DNA from: Pseudobacter ginsenosidimutans
GTDB taxonomy: Bacteria; Bacteroidota; Bacteroidia; Chitinophagales; Chitinophagaceae
NCBI RefSeq assembly: GCF_007970185.1
Contig: NZ_CP042431.1
Coordinates: 4,278,001-4,342,000 of the forward strand
Direction: 5' to 3'
Length of the DNA stretch: 64,000 nucleotides
In this document: positions 9,583 to 17,900 of the stretch, piece by piece
Position numbering within the stretch: position 1 is the stretch's first letter
Layout: each line of letters opens with the position of its first letter
The notes under the pieces: model-generated
What the model was told of the DNA's origin: nothing
Databases searched by the model: none
What the model saw: only the letters and a program-made list of their open reading frames with translations
Made by a program: the position numbers and the translations under genes

Positions 9583-10509
9583 ATGACCAGTATTTTAAAG
9601 ACCGTACAGCTGTCGCACAAGTACAGCAGTTCCTGGGCTATCAGGGATATCAACCTTGAATTGAACCAGGCCGGAGTGATTGGCCTGCTGGGATCGAACG
9701 GAGCCGGCAAATCCACCACTATGAACATTATTTGTGGTGTGCTTAATCAGACTGAAGGTTCAGTATTTATCAATGGCATTGACCTTCGGGAAGATCCTGA
9801 GCTTGCCAAACAAAACATTGGCTTTCTTCCGCAGAATCCGCCGCTTTATACAGACCTCACCGTGGATGAATTCCTGACCTATACTGCGGAGCTGCGGAAA
9901 ATGGAAAAACATACTATCAGGGAGGCGGTGAATGAGGCAAAGGAAAAAGTTGGGATCACTCATTTCAGTACCAGGCTGATCAAAAATCTATCGGGAGGCT
10001 ATCGCCAAAGGGTAGGCATTGCGCAGGCGATCATCCATAAACCAAAACTGGTAGTGATGGATGAGCCCACCAACGGCCTGGATCCCAATCAGCTCATCGA
10101 AGCGAGAAAACTGATCAAAGAGATAGCGCAGGAGAGAACCGTGTTGCTGAGTTCCCATATACTTTCTGAGATCCACCTGCTCTGCAGGGAGGTGATCATG
10201 ATCGAAGGTGGAAGGATCATTTTTTCCGATTCGATGGATGCATTCAACAATTATGTACAACCGCACAGCTTGCTGGTGAGGTTCGAGAATCCACCATCCG
10301 TGGCCGATATTCAAGCAGTGCATGGAGTAAACAAAGTGGAATTCCTTACCGGTAAACAGGCCCGCGTATTTTTTGAAGGCGATGAAGAGATCGCCGAAAG
10401 GATCATTGATGCCGGGGGCAAACAGGATTGGCGCATACGCGAGATCAGCCTGGAGAAAGGCATGCTGGATGATATCTTCAAACAACTATCCTCAAAATCA
10501 CTTCAATAA
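9583..10509 (+). CDS. ABC transporter ATPase, GldA/CcmA-like, cassette A (308 aa)
   Basis: This is the cytoplasmic nucleotide-binding subunit that should power the permease encoded next. Walker A GSNGAGKST is at residues 37-45, the Q-loop region is FLPQNPPLYTDLTVDEFL, the ABC signature LSGGYRQR starts at about 136, Walker B VVMDEPTNGLDPNQ has D160 and E161, and the switch histidine is in LLSSHILSE. The C-terminal extension beyond residue 220 is as in GldA-type ATPases. I chose the ATG at 9583 because it matches the start of the 308-residue paralogue at 40506; the frame could be extended to a GTG at 9550. Confidence 0.92.
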   Translation: MTSILKTVQLSHKYSSSWAIRDINLELNQAGVIGLLGSNGAGKSTTMNIICGVLNQTEGSVFINGIDLREDPELAKQNIGFLPQNPPLYTDLTVDEFLTYTAELRKMEKHTIREAVNEAKEKVGITHFSTRLIKNLSGGYRQRVGIAQAIIHKPKLVVMDEPTNGLDPNQLIEARKLIKEIAQERTVLLSSHILSEIHLLCREVIMIEGGRIIFSDSMDAFNNYVQPHSLLVRFENPPSVADIQAVHGVNKVEFLTGKQARVFFEGDEEIAERIIDAGGKQDWRIREISLEKGMLDDIFKQLSSKSLQ

Positions 10510-10581
10510 GGCCCGGACTTTCTAAAAATATAAAGATGGAACTACGTTCCTTCTGGCCAAAAAAACTGTAAAATATTTCAG

Positions 10582-12906
10582 ATGAAAATGATCGTGAAAG
10601 TGGCGAAGAATGAACTTCGCAATCTATTCTATTCCCCTGTAGCCTGGTTTCTTGCTGTGATCTTTATGATCGTATGCGGGGTATTCTATTCAGGAGTGCT
10701 GTATAAGCTGGCACTGATGCAGGATGTGGCAGTTCGAAATGTGCCCAAATGGAAGGACTTCGGTATGTCGCTTACTAAAATGATATTCCTCGGTAGCGAT
10801 GGTATATTCATTAACATATTGAACAATCTTTACCTCTTCATTCCATTGCTCACCATGGGATTGATCAGTCGTGAGATCAACAATGGAACGGTGAAGCTGC
10901 TGTATTCATCTCCGGTTACTGTCCGCCAGATCGTATTTGGAAAATACCTGGCCGTAATGACCTATAACCTGATGTTGCTTTCTGTAGTAGGCATGTTCAT
11001 GATAACCGGGATCTTCGGTATCAGGTCTGTTGATGCCGGGCTGTTGTTTTCGTCAATGCTTGGTTTTTATCTGATTGTTTGTACCTATTCTGCTATCGGG
11101 ATGTTCATGAGTAGTTTGAGTCATTATCAGATCGTTTCTGCTATTGCCACTTTCCTGCTTTTATTCGTACTCGGCCGTGTCGGAAATTTGTGGCAGAAAT
11201 ATGACCTTGTCAGAGATCTTACCTATTTTCTCTCCATCAATGGAAGGGTCATAAAAATGTTGAGGGGATTGATCACAACCAATGATGTAATGTATTTTAT
11301 ATTGATATCATGGATGTTCATTTCTTTCACTATGCTCAGGTTGAAAAGCAGCAGGGAGTCAACACCCTGGTTGAAAAAAGGAGCCAGGTATATAGCTGTT
11401 TTTGCGGTGGTATTGGTGGTTGGTTTTGCATGTTCGCGGCCAGGTTATATCGGATACTGGGATACTACGGCCATACAAAGTAATACCATCGGTAAGCCTA
11501 CACAGGAGATATTGAAGTCGATGGAAGGTGAGCCGCTTGAAGTTACGCTCTACTCCAATCTGCTGGGAGATGGAATTGACAGAGCAAGGCCGGAGCACCG
11601 GAATGATTACACATGGGGCCTCTGGGAAAAATACATCCGGTTCAAGCCAGACATCAAATTCAATTACGTGCTGTATTATGATGTGATGGATAATGATAGC
11701 ACGTATTATAAAAACGTTCCGGGAAAAACTCTCCCTGAAATAGCGTCAGAAATGGCCAGGGTGCAGGAAACGAATCTTGCCTGGTACCTGGAGCCCAAAG
11801 AGATCAGGAAAAAGATCGATCTGCATGCTGAAAGCATGCGTGTGGTGATGCTTCTGAAATACAAAGGGCGGTCTATGTATCTCCGCACTTTCAATGATAA
11901 CAATTTCTGGCCTTCCGAAGATCAGGTGGCGGCAGTGTTGAAAAGGCTTGCGGATGGCAATGGCCCGAAAGTATATCACACAACCGGAAACCTGCAGCGC
12001 GATATCCATAAAACAGGCGAACGCGAGTATCAACAATTCACCATCACGAAATTAAGCAGGAATTCACTGATCAATCATGGTTATGATATGGATACGGTGA
12101 ATCCTGCTTTGCGTGATATTCCTGCAGATGCAACCACACTGGTGATAGGTGATCCGAAATCAGCACTGAATGAAGTGGCCGCAGGCAGGATCAGCGACTA
12201 TATCAGCAGAGGAGGCAACCTGCTGGTGAACGGGGAACCGGGAAAACAACAGGTGGTCAATCCGCTCATTGCTTCAATAGGCGCAGAACTGATGCCCGGT
12301 ACCATCGTGGAAGTGACCAAAAATGAAATGCCGCAAATGGTGAATGCATACTGGACCTACGACTACATGCATTTGGTGAAGGCATACAAACTGGACCGTC
12401 TCTGGAAAATGACCCAGGGTGGCGATACAGCCAGATCACTCTTTCCTGGTGTAAGTCCGGTAAGGGCCACAGGCAGCGGGTTTGCAACAAAGCACCTCCA
12501 TGTTACGGCCGGCAGAAATGCATGGGTGAAGGCCGGAATACTGGTGACAGATTCAGCAGCTCCGGTATTCTCAGCACAGGAAGGGGATTATAAACAAGAC
12601 TCATTCGATGTAGCACTTGCATTCAGCAGAAAAAATGGAAACAAAGAACAAAGGATCATTGTAGCAGGGGATGCAGATTATATGAGTACAGTAAGAAGGG
12701 GCACGCATAATATTTCCAAACTCTATTACTCCTGGCTGGATAATGAGCGATACCCTGTGGCAATCATTCCGGATGCTCCGAAAGATGTGCTGTTGAACAC
12801 CAGCCTCAAATCTGCAGAATTCCAGCGTATCCTGTTCGTGTGGATATTACCGGCGATTGTGCTGGCTTTGGGCACCATTATCCTTATCAGGCGTAAACGA
12901 CAATAA
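10582..12906 (+). CDS. Fused ABC-2 permease and GldG-like protein, cassette A (774 aa)
   Basis: This is a membrane protein that joins two proteins usually encoded separately. Residues 1 to about 265 are a GldF-like ABC-2 permease with several membrane helices (opening FYSPVAWFLAVIFMIVCG, then LTMGLISREINNGTVKLLYS and QIVFGKYLAVM). A helix at about 268-285 (YIAVFAVVLVVGFA) leads into a large periplasmic GldG-like/ABC_transp_aux domain (EPLEVTLYSNLLGDG, WEKYIRFKPDIKFNY, ISDYISRGGNLLVNGEPGKQ). A last helix near 750-768 ends in RRKRQ. It is transcribed with the ATPase gene 72 bases upstream and the MutS-like genes 10 bases downstream. GldF and GldG serve gliding motility in Flavobacterium; here the context suggests a different, SusCD-linked task. 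Confidence 0.87.
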   Translation: MKMIVKVAKNELRNLFYSPVAWFLAVIFMIVCGVFYSGVLYKLALMQDVAVRNVPKWKDFGMSLTKMIFLGSDGIFINILNNLYLFIPLLTMGLISREINNGTVKLLYSSPVTVRQIVFGKYLAVMTYNLMLLSVVGMFMITGIFGIRSVDAGLLFSSMLGFYLIVCTYSAIGMFMSSLSHYQIVSAIATFLLLFVLGRVGNLWQKYDLVRDLTYFLSINGRVIKMLRGLITTNDVMYFILISWMFISFTMLRLKSSRESTPWLKKGARYIAVFAVVLVVGFACSRPGYIGYWDTTAIQSNTIGKPTQEILKSMEGEPLEVTLYSNLLGDGIDRARPEHRNDYTWGLWEKYIRFKPDIKFNYVLYYDVMDNDSTYYKNVPGKTLPEIASEMARVQETNLAWYLEPKEIRKKIDLHAESMRVVMLLKYKGRSMYLRTFNDNNFWPSEDQVAAVLKRLADGNGPKVYHTTGNLQRDIHKTGEREYQQFTITKLSRNSLINHGYDMDTVNPALRDIPADATTLVIGDPKSALNEVAAGRISDYISRGGNLLVNGEPGKQQVVNPLIASIGAELMPGTIVEVTKNEMPQMVNAYWTYDYMHLVKAYKLDRLWKMTQGGDTARSLFPGVSPVRATGSGFATKHLHVTAGRNAWVKAGILVTDSAAPVFSAQEGDYKQDSFDVALAFSRKNGNKEQRIIVAGDADYMSTVRRGTHNISKLYYSWLDNERYPVAIIPDAPKDVLLNTSLKSAEFQRILFVWILPAIVLALGTIILIRRKRQ

Positions 12907-12916
12907 CAAGAAGAAC

Positions 12917-14236
12917 ATGTATCTGTTAACCGATGAACAAACGATCGAAGATCTGCGCATCTTCGGCAAGCGAGACAGCCCGGGATTGTTCGATCTCTAC
13001 AATCACTCACATACCCGTGGTGCAGAAACGGTATTGAAAGAGATGTTCACCAGGCCATTGAGTGATCAGCAGGAGATCAACCGGAGAAGTAATATCATCA
13101 AGAGTTTTGCGGGTATGAGTGTGCGCTTTCCATTTGAAGGCGCGCTATTCGATATGGCGGAGAAATACCTGATAGCCGCCGATGAACAAAAGAAACAAGG
13201 TAACCAGCAGGCCGTGCTCAGTGAAAAAGAAGTGGCCAATGGTGTTACGGCGTTGATCAGCCTGATGCATCAGATCAAATGCTTTGTAGAGTCCCCGGAG
13301 ATCGTAGCCATGGAATCCTGGACAAGTGAAAGGGAGGCTATAGCCTTCCTTCTCCTTGATCCTGTTTTTGATCCGGTGATGCGGGAGCAACAGAAAGCAA
13401 AGCTATCTTATGCCGCCATTACGGCTTACGACCTGTTGTTGCGCCACCGGGAACGAAGTAAGATCGAACAGTTGCTGACACAGATCTATCAGCTGGATGT
13501 TTATCTCTCTGTTGCCAAAGTAGCGCGTGAAAGAAATTTCGTATTTCCCAAAGCGTTAGAGAAGGGGAAAAGCATACTGCGGATCAGGGGTGTTTATCAT
13601 CCTGAACTGGCGAAACCTGTCAGTAATGATTTTGCCATGAGCCCTGAACGGAATATAATATTTCTTACCGGTGCAAATATGGCCGGTAAATCCACTTTTT
13701 TACGATCTGTGAGCACAGCCATATATGTGGCGCATATTGGGTTTCCGGTGGCTGCAGCCGAAATGGAGTTCTCTGTGCTGGATGGTGTTTTCACCACCAT
13801 CAACCTGCCGGATAACCTGGGCATCGGCGCCAGCCATTTCTACGCAGAAGTTTTGAGGGTGAAGAAAGTGGCGGCAGAACTGCAGGCCAATAAATCGCTG
13901 TTCATCATTTTCGATGAGATGTTCCGTGGCACCAATGTGAAAGATGCGCATGAAGCTACTGTGGAGATCACGATTGCTTTTGCGGCAAAGAAGAATAGTA
14001 TGTTCATCATCTCTTCGCATATTGTAGAAGCGGGAGAGCGTTTGCGGCAATCACCTTCAATTGGATTTCAGTATCTCCCAACCCGGATGAATGACAATGT
14101 TCCCGAATATACCTATGCGCTGGAAGATGGCATCACTGCAGACCGGCACGGGATGATCATCATCCGGAATGAAGGTATTCTGGAAACGCTGAAAAACGGC
14201 CGTAAACGGGCACAGGCTGATAAAATACAACAATAA
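12917..14236 (+). CDS. MutS-like ATPase, type 1 (MutS-1), cassette A (439 aa)
   Basis: This is a short MutS-family ATPase. The N-terminal half has the core-domain-like stretch HTRGAETVLKEMFTRPLSD and a helical region. The C-terminal half holds Walker A GANMAGKST at about 252, GASHFYAEVLRVKKVA, Walker B IIFDEMFRGTN with D333 and E334, and SSHIVEAGE. All catalytic motifs seem intact, but the mismatch-recognition and connector domains of true MutS are missing. ATG at 12917 matches the cassette B paralogue; a longer frame from 12857 would overlap the permease end. Its TAA overlaps the ATG of the type-2 gene (TAATG), which suggests translational coupling and a stoichiometric pair. Confidence 0.9.
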   Translation: MYLLTDEQTIEDLRIFGKRDSPGLFDLYNHSHTRGAETVLKEMFTRPLSDQQEINRRSNIIKSFAGMSVRFPFEGALFDMAEKYLIAADEQKKQGNQQAVLSEKEVANGVTALISLMHQIKCFVESPEIVAMESWTSEREAIAFLLLDPVFDPVMREQQKAKLSYAAITAYDLLLRHRERSKIEQLLTQIYQLDVYLSVAKVARERNFVFPKALEKGKSILRIRGVYHPELAKPVSNDFAMSPERNIIFLTGANMAGKSTFLRSVSTAIYVAHIGFPVAAAEMEFSVLDGVFTTINLPDNLGIGASHFYAEVLRVKKVAAELQANKSLFIIFDEMFRGTNVKDAHEATVEITIAFAAKKNSMFIISSHIVEAGERLRQSPSIGFQYLPTRMNDNVPEYTYALEDGITADRHGMIIIRNEGILETLKNGRKRAQADKIQQ

Positions 14237-15552
14237 TGAATTTCAATACAGATAAGCAAACGGTGGATGAACTGAACCTGCTGGGAAAATTCAGACAGGG
14301 ATCGGTATACCATCTGTTCAATGAGGTAAAAACGCGGGGTGGTGAACAATTGCTTGACCAGATGTTCCGTAATCCATTGACGGATGCTGAAAGCATCAAT
14401 CAACGCAGTAGCGTATTCCATTTTTTTCAGCAATCGAACCTGAGCTTTTCCTTCGATGTGCAGCAACTGAATATCATGCGGGAATACCTTGATGCAGGAA
14501 CAGGAAAGAATGCTTTTGCCATTATGTGTAATATGTTCCTGCATAAAATGCTCAGCAAGCTTACCCGCGATGGACGTTACAGAAAATCTGTGCAGGGTCT
14601 GCAGGCTACTATCGTTACGTTGAACCGCTGCCATGGCATGTTGGAGCTGCTGCAAAAACTACAAAGTCCCCTGAATGAGCGGATCAGCCAATTGCTGACC
14701 CTGCTTTCCGATAAGCAGCTGGAGAAGCTTCGCACTACAAATATCTATGCAGAGATTCCCGTTACTACCCTCGCTCACTATGATCACCTGCTGAAGAGCC
14801 GCTTCCATACAGAGATGGAAGAATTGCTGCAGTTCATCTTCGAACTGGATCTTTATATCGCTGTGAGCAATGTTGCCCGAAAGAATGGTTTTACCTATGC
14901 GAAAGCATTGTTGCCGGAGAAAAATATTTTGAAGGCATCGGGTCTGTGCCATCCCTGTATAGATAAGGCAGTAGGCAATGATATCATGATGAGTGAAAGG
15001 CTCAATGTGATTTTTCTCACGGGAGCCAATATGGCCGGTAAAAGTACGCTCATGAAGTCAATTGGTATCGGCATCTACCTTGCTCATATGGGATTCCCGG
15101 TTGCTGCGGCAACCTTTGAGTTTTCTGTGCGCGAAGGAATGTATTCATCCATTAACGTATCCGATAATATCGGGCTTGGTTATAGTCATTTCTATGCTGA
15201 AGTGGTAAGAGTGAAACAGTCCGCAGATGCAGCTGCCAGCGGAAAGCGGTTGTTGCTGATGTTCGATGAGCTGTTCAAGGGAACGAATGTAAAAGATGCC
15301 TATGACGGAACACTGGCCGTAACCGAAGCATTTTCTGAATACCGGGATTGTCTTTTCATCGTATCAACCCATATCATAGAAGTTGGGGAGGCTTTGAAGG
15401 GTACTGAGAATATCCGGTTCAGTTATATGCCCACGGTCATGGACGGAGCCAGACCAAAGTACACTTACATACTGGAAGAAGGTATTACGGAAGACAGGCA
15501 GGGGATGCTGATCATCCGGAATGAAGGGATATTGGAGATGCTGAAAAGCTGA
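14236..15552 (+). CDS. MutS-like ATPase, type 2 (MutS-2), cassette A (438 aa)
   Basis: This is the second member of the MutS-like pair, starting inside the stop codon of the first. It begins with the type-2 signature (DKQTVDELNLLGKFRQGS), followed by KTRGGEQLLDQMFRNPL and a helical core. The ATPase motifs are GANMAGKST at about 263, YSHFYAEVVRVKQ, MFDELFKGTNVKDAYDG with Asp at about 344, and STHIIEVGEAL. It differs from type 1 consistently along its length, while the two type-2 copies at 385 and 45088 are much closer to it. This fits an old duplication that produced a heterodimer before the whole cassette was copied. The substrate is unknown; DNA binding is possible but not shown. Confidence 0.9.
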   Translation: MNFNTDKQTVDELNLLGKFRQGSVYHLFNEVKTRGGEQLLDQMFRNPLTDAESINQRSSVFHFFQQSNLSFSFDVQQLNIMREYLDAGTGKNAFAIMCNMFLHKMLSKLTRDGRYRKSVQGLQATIVTLNRCHGMLELLQKLQSPLNERISQLLTLLSDKQLEKLRTTNIYAEIPVTTLAHYDHLLKSRFHTEMEELLQFIFELDLYIAVSNVARKNGFTYAKALLPEKNILKASGLCHPCIDKAVGNDIMMSERLNVIFLTGANMAGKSTLMKSIGIGIYLAHMGFPVAAATFEFSVREGMYSSINVSDNIGLGYSHFYAEVVRVKQSADAAASGKRLLLMFDELFKGTNVKDAYDGTLAVTEAFSEYRDCLFIVSTHIIEVGEALKGTENIRFSYMPTVMDGARPKYTYILEEGITEDRQGMLIIRNEGILEMLKS

Positions 15553-15646
15553 AAGGGCAGGCTGTATAAGTCGGTGTAATGTTTTAGCAATAGCGAAGAA
15601 AATTTTCTTTTTCGATAGAGGTCAAGCCGGAGTTTAAAAAAAAACT

Positions 15647-15654
15647 TATTTTTG
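15647..15654 (+). promoter_or_regulatory. -7 box TATTTTTG in the gap before sigma gene 2
   Basis: TATTTTTG fits the TAnnTTTG consensus exactly. No good TTTG lies at the proper distance upstream. A strong terminator follows about 37 bases downstream, so a transcript from here would be very short unless it reads through to the sigma gene at 15838. Confidence 0.35.
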
Positions 15655-15690
15655 GTTATAGAATTAGAAACAACGTAACAAATATGCTGA

Positions 15691-15714
15691 AAGCTGCCAC
15701 AGGCAGCTTTTTTT
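15691..15714 (+). terminator. Rho-independent terminator after cassette A
   Basis: AAGCTGCC at 15691-15698 pairs perfectly with GGCAGCTT at 15702-15709 around a three-base loop, followed by a run of T to 15714. It lies 139 bases after the last MutS-like gene and closes the cassette A transcription unit, or ends a short transcript from the -7 box at 15647. Nothing else recognisable lies between 15715 and the sigma start at 15838. Confidence 0.8.
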
Positions 15715-15837
15715 GTGGTTGATTGCCATAATTTAGTCTCAAGTTTGTCTTAGCTATACCTGCCATATGCAGCACTTTTACTGAAATTTATTTAGTTCTG
15801 CAACAAATTGTTTTCATAAGATATTGGAATAAATAAA

Positions 15838-16434
15838 ATGAAAAAGGAAAAGGAATTGCTTCTCCTGGAAGATATCTCCGTAGGGAACCAGGCCGCGTTT
15901 GCCCAATTGGTCAGACAATACACGCGTATAGTATATCCTTACTTGTTGTATTGGTTAAAGAATGCGCAGATGGCGGAAGAACTGACTCAGGATGTATTTA
16001 TGCGGTTATGGGAAAAGCGGGACAAGTTGACACATGTAAAGAACTTTGGGGGATACCTTTATATAACCACTCGAAATATCGCTATGGCTGTGCTTGAAAA
16101 GAGATTAGTACAGGAAGAAGCCACCAATCCGGATACATTGAATAGTTTGCTGTCCCATACTTTACCAGATTCTCCGCAGCTGTTAGAGATGAAAGAGCTT
16201 TCGAAGTTGTTGGACCAGGCCATTGGCGCATTGCCTCCGAGACGGAAGGAGGTCTTTTTACTTAGCCGGATGGAGGGGATGACCTATGAAGCCATTGCTG
16301 TAAAGCTTCAAATCAGCCGAAGTGCTGTCCGGCAGCATATTGTAGAGGCTCTGGTATTTCTTCGCCATTATTTGAAAGAGAACGCCGGCATCATTGTATC
16401 GCTTATCCCGTTTTTTGCACAAGAATTGCTCTGA
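15838..16434 (+). CDS. ECF sigma factor of cassette 2 (198 aa)
   Basis: This is a FecI-like ECF sigma expected to activate the fecR-susCD genes downstream. Region 2 is at about residues 22-90 (MAEELTQDVFMRLWEKRDKL, GGYLYITTRNIAM). Region 4 is at about 130-180 (LPPRRKEVFLLSRMEGMT, YEAIAVKLQISRSAVRQHI). The C-terminus is a hydrophobic tail (GIIVSLIPFFAQELL). The ATG at 15838 is the natural start. The gene and its neighbours up to 24607 look visibly richer in A and T than cassette B. The fecR gene follows after 74 bases. Confidence 0.9.
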   Translation: MKKEKELLLLEDISVGNQAAFAQLVRQYTRIVYPYLLYWLKNAQMAEELTQDVFMRLWEKRDKLTHVKNFGGYLYITTRNIAMAVLEKRLVQEEATNPDTLNSLLSHTLPDSPQLLEMKELSKLLDQAIGALPPRRKEVFLLSRMEGMTYEAIAVKLQISRSAVRQHIVEALVFLRHYLKENAGIIVSLIPFFAQELL

Positions 16435-16467
16435 TACAGCAAAAAATATTTTTTTAGTGCAAGACCT

Positions 16468-16499
16468 GTCCTGTTTTAGAAAATAACCTGTCTATACTA
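16468..16499 (+). promoter_or_regulatory. Candidate ECF-sigma promoter before fecR of cassette 2
   Basis: GTCC at 16468 is followed 22 bases later by TGTCTATACTA at 16489-16499, nine bases before the fecR ATG. The distance to the ATG is the same as in cassette A. Confidence 0.4.
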
Positions 16500-16508
16500 A
16501 GATAACGA

Positions 16509-17726
16509 ATGAAAGATCAACGTCTGACATACTATATTGATAAATACACCACTGGTACCTTATCCGCAGAGGAACTACGTTCTTTTGCAGCTTTACTGAA
16601 AGATCCTGAACTGAGGGAGGCATTTGAGGAGTACATGGAAGAAAGTTGGGTTGAAATTGAAAAGAGTGATATGGATTTTCCAGGAGTGACTCAGCGAGTG
16701 GAAGAAGCCCTGGCGAAACGCATTGCAGCCTATGATACGATATCTGCTCCTCCCGTTCGCAGAATATCTTTCATGCGGCGGTGGGGATGGGCCGCCGCCT
16801 CAATTCTGCTTTTGTTGGCGATCGGTGCACTTCTTTGGTTGCGTTCAGGTGGAAGAACAACGGAAGTGGTGCATACCCCTGTAATTGAAGATGTGCAAGC
16901 ACCTCAGACTTCAAAGGCAATGATCACGCTGGCTGACGGTAGTATTATCAACGTTGATAGCTTAAGGACCCTGTCGCTGCGTAATATTGCTGTCACCAAA
17001 ATGCCGGATGGCAAGATTGTTTATACAGGCAACACACAGGAAGTAGCTTACAATACGCTTTCCAATCCTAAAGGATCTAAGGTTGTTGATTTAACCCTGA
17101 CGGATGGTTCCCGGATATGGCTCAATGCAGGATCATCCGTAACCTACCCCATAGCGTTCACCGGTTCTGAAAGAAATCTTAATATCAATGGTGAAGCATA
17201 CCTGGAGATAGCACATGACCAGGACAGACCTTTCTATGTCACTAAAGGCGACATGCGTGTGAAGGTATTGGGAACGCGTTTTAATGTGAATGCATATGAT
17301 GACGAAAATGGAATGACGGTAACATTGCTGGAAGGCAGGGTGAAAGTGAGAAAAGGGAATGAGGAAGAATTATTAAAACCCGGACAGCAAGCGCAAATTG
17401 CCTATGCAATTCCCGGTGATCAGAAGGCGAGACCTGGAATTAAGACAGAACCAGGAATAAGGATTGTAAAAGATGCCGATCTGGAAAGAGTAATGGCCTG
17501 GAAGAACGGACTATTCAATTTTGAAGGGGCTGATCTGGAAACGGTGATGAGGCAACTGGAAAAATGGTATGCCATCACGGTCATATATGAAAAAGATGTT
17601 CCTGCACTGAGGCTCGGTGGTGAAATGAAACGTGATGAAAGCTTGTTGGACGTATTGGAAATATTGAAACGAATTGGTGTGAATTATAGGATAGAAGAAG
17701 GTCGAAAACTGATTGTTTTGCCATAG
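16509..17726 (+). CDS. FecR-type anti-sigma factor of cassette 2 (405 aa)
   Basis: This is a single-pass inner-membrane anti-sigma. The cytoplasmic N-terminal part (about 90 residues, starting MKDQRLTYYIDKYTTGTLS) is followed by the membrane helix WGWAAASILLLLAIGALLWL. The FecR domain comes next (LTLTDGSRIWLNAGSSVTYP, LNINGEAYLEIAHD, VLGTRFNVNAYDDENG). The DUF4974-type C-terminal domain contains VMRQLEKWYAITVIYEKD. It should be paired with the ECF sigma just upstream and with the STN domain of the SusC encoded 174 bases downstream. Confidence 0.92.
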   Translation: MKDQRLTYYIDKYTTGTLSAEELRSFAALLKDPELREAFEEYMEESWVEIEKSDMDFPGVTQRVEEALAKRIAAYDTISAPPVRRISFMRRWGWAAASILLLLAIGALLWLRSGGRTTEVVHTPVIEDVQAPQTSKAMITLADGSIINVDSLRTLSLRNIAVTKMPDGKIVYTGNTQEVAYNTLSNPKGSKVVDLTLTDGSRIWLNAGSSVTYPIAFTGSERNLNINGEAYLEIAHDQDRPFYVTKGDMRVKVLGTRFNVNAYDDENGMTVTLLEGRVKVRKGNEEELLKPGQQAQIAYAIPGDQKARPGIKTEPGIRIVKDADLERVMAWKNGLFNFEGADLETVMRQLEKWYAITVIYEKDVPALRLGGEMKRDESLLDVLEILKRIGVNYRIEEGRKLIVLP

Positions 17727-17807
17727 TATAAAATAAACTTAGTATCCGGAAAAGTCTTTTTGCGACAACCAATACATAAATTGAATATACCGGACATCTA
17801 AAAAAAA

Positions 17808-17831
17808 CCGGAAGTGCTCTAACACTCCCGG
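17808..17831 (+). other. Hairpin in the fecR-susC gap, cassette 2
   Basis: CCGGAAGTG at 17808-17816 pairs with CACTCCCGG at 17823-17831 (one mismatch) around a six-base loop, and TTTGG follows a few bases later. Almost the same hairpin and TTTGG occur at 34660-34683 in cassette B, also between fecR and susC. Conservation across otherwise diverged gaps points to a function such as an attenuator, a processing site or an mRNA stability element. Confidence 0.55.
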
Positions 17832-17900
17832 TGAAAAGTTTGGATTGTCCCAAATCGGTCTGTCAACCCATTTTTAAACAACCAAAACTGTTCACAAGTT

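Noticed and set aside
9583-12906. Assignment of the ABC genes to gliding motility (gldA, gldFG)
   Set aside because: Similarity is at family level only; the regulated SusCD context and the duplicated cassettes argue against using these gene names.
12917-15552. Annotation of the MutS-like pair as DNA mismatch repair proteins
   Set aside because: The proteins lack the mismatch-recognition domain, come in several operon-bound copies next to transport genes and have no mutL neighbour; only the ATPase family membership is supported.
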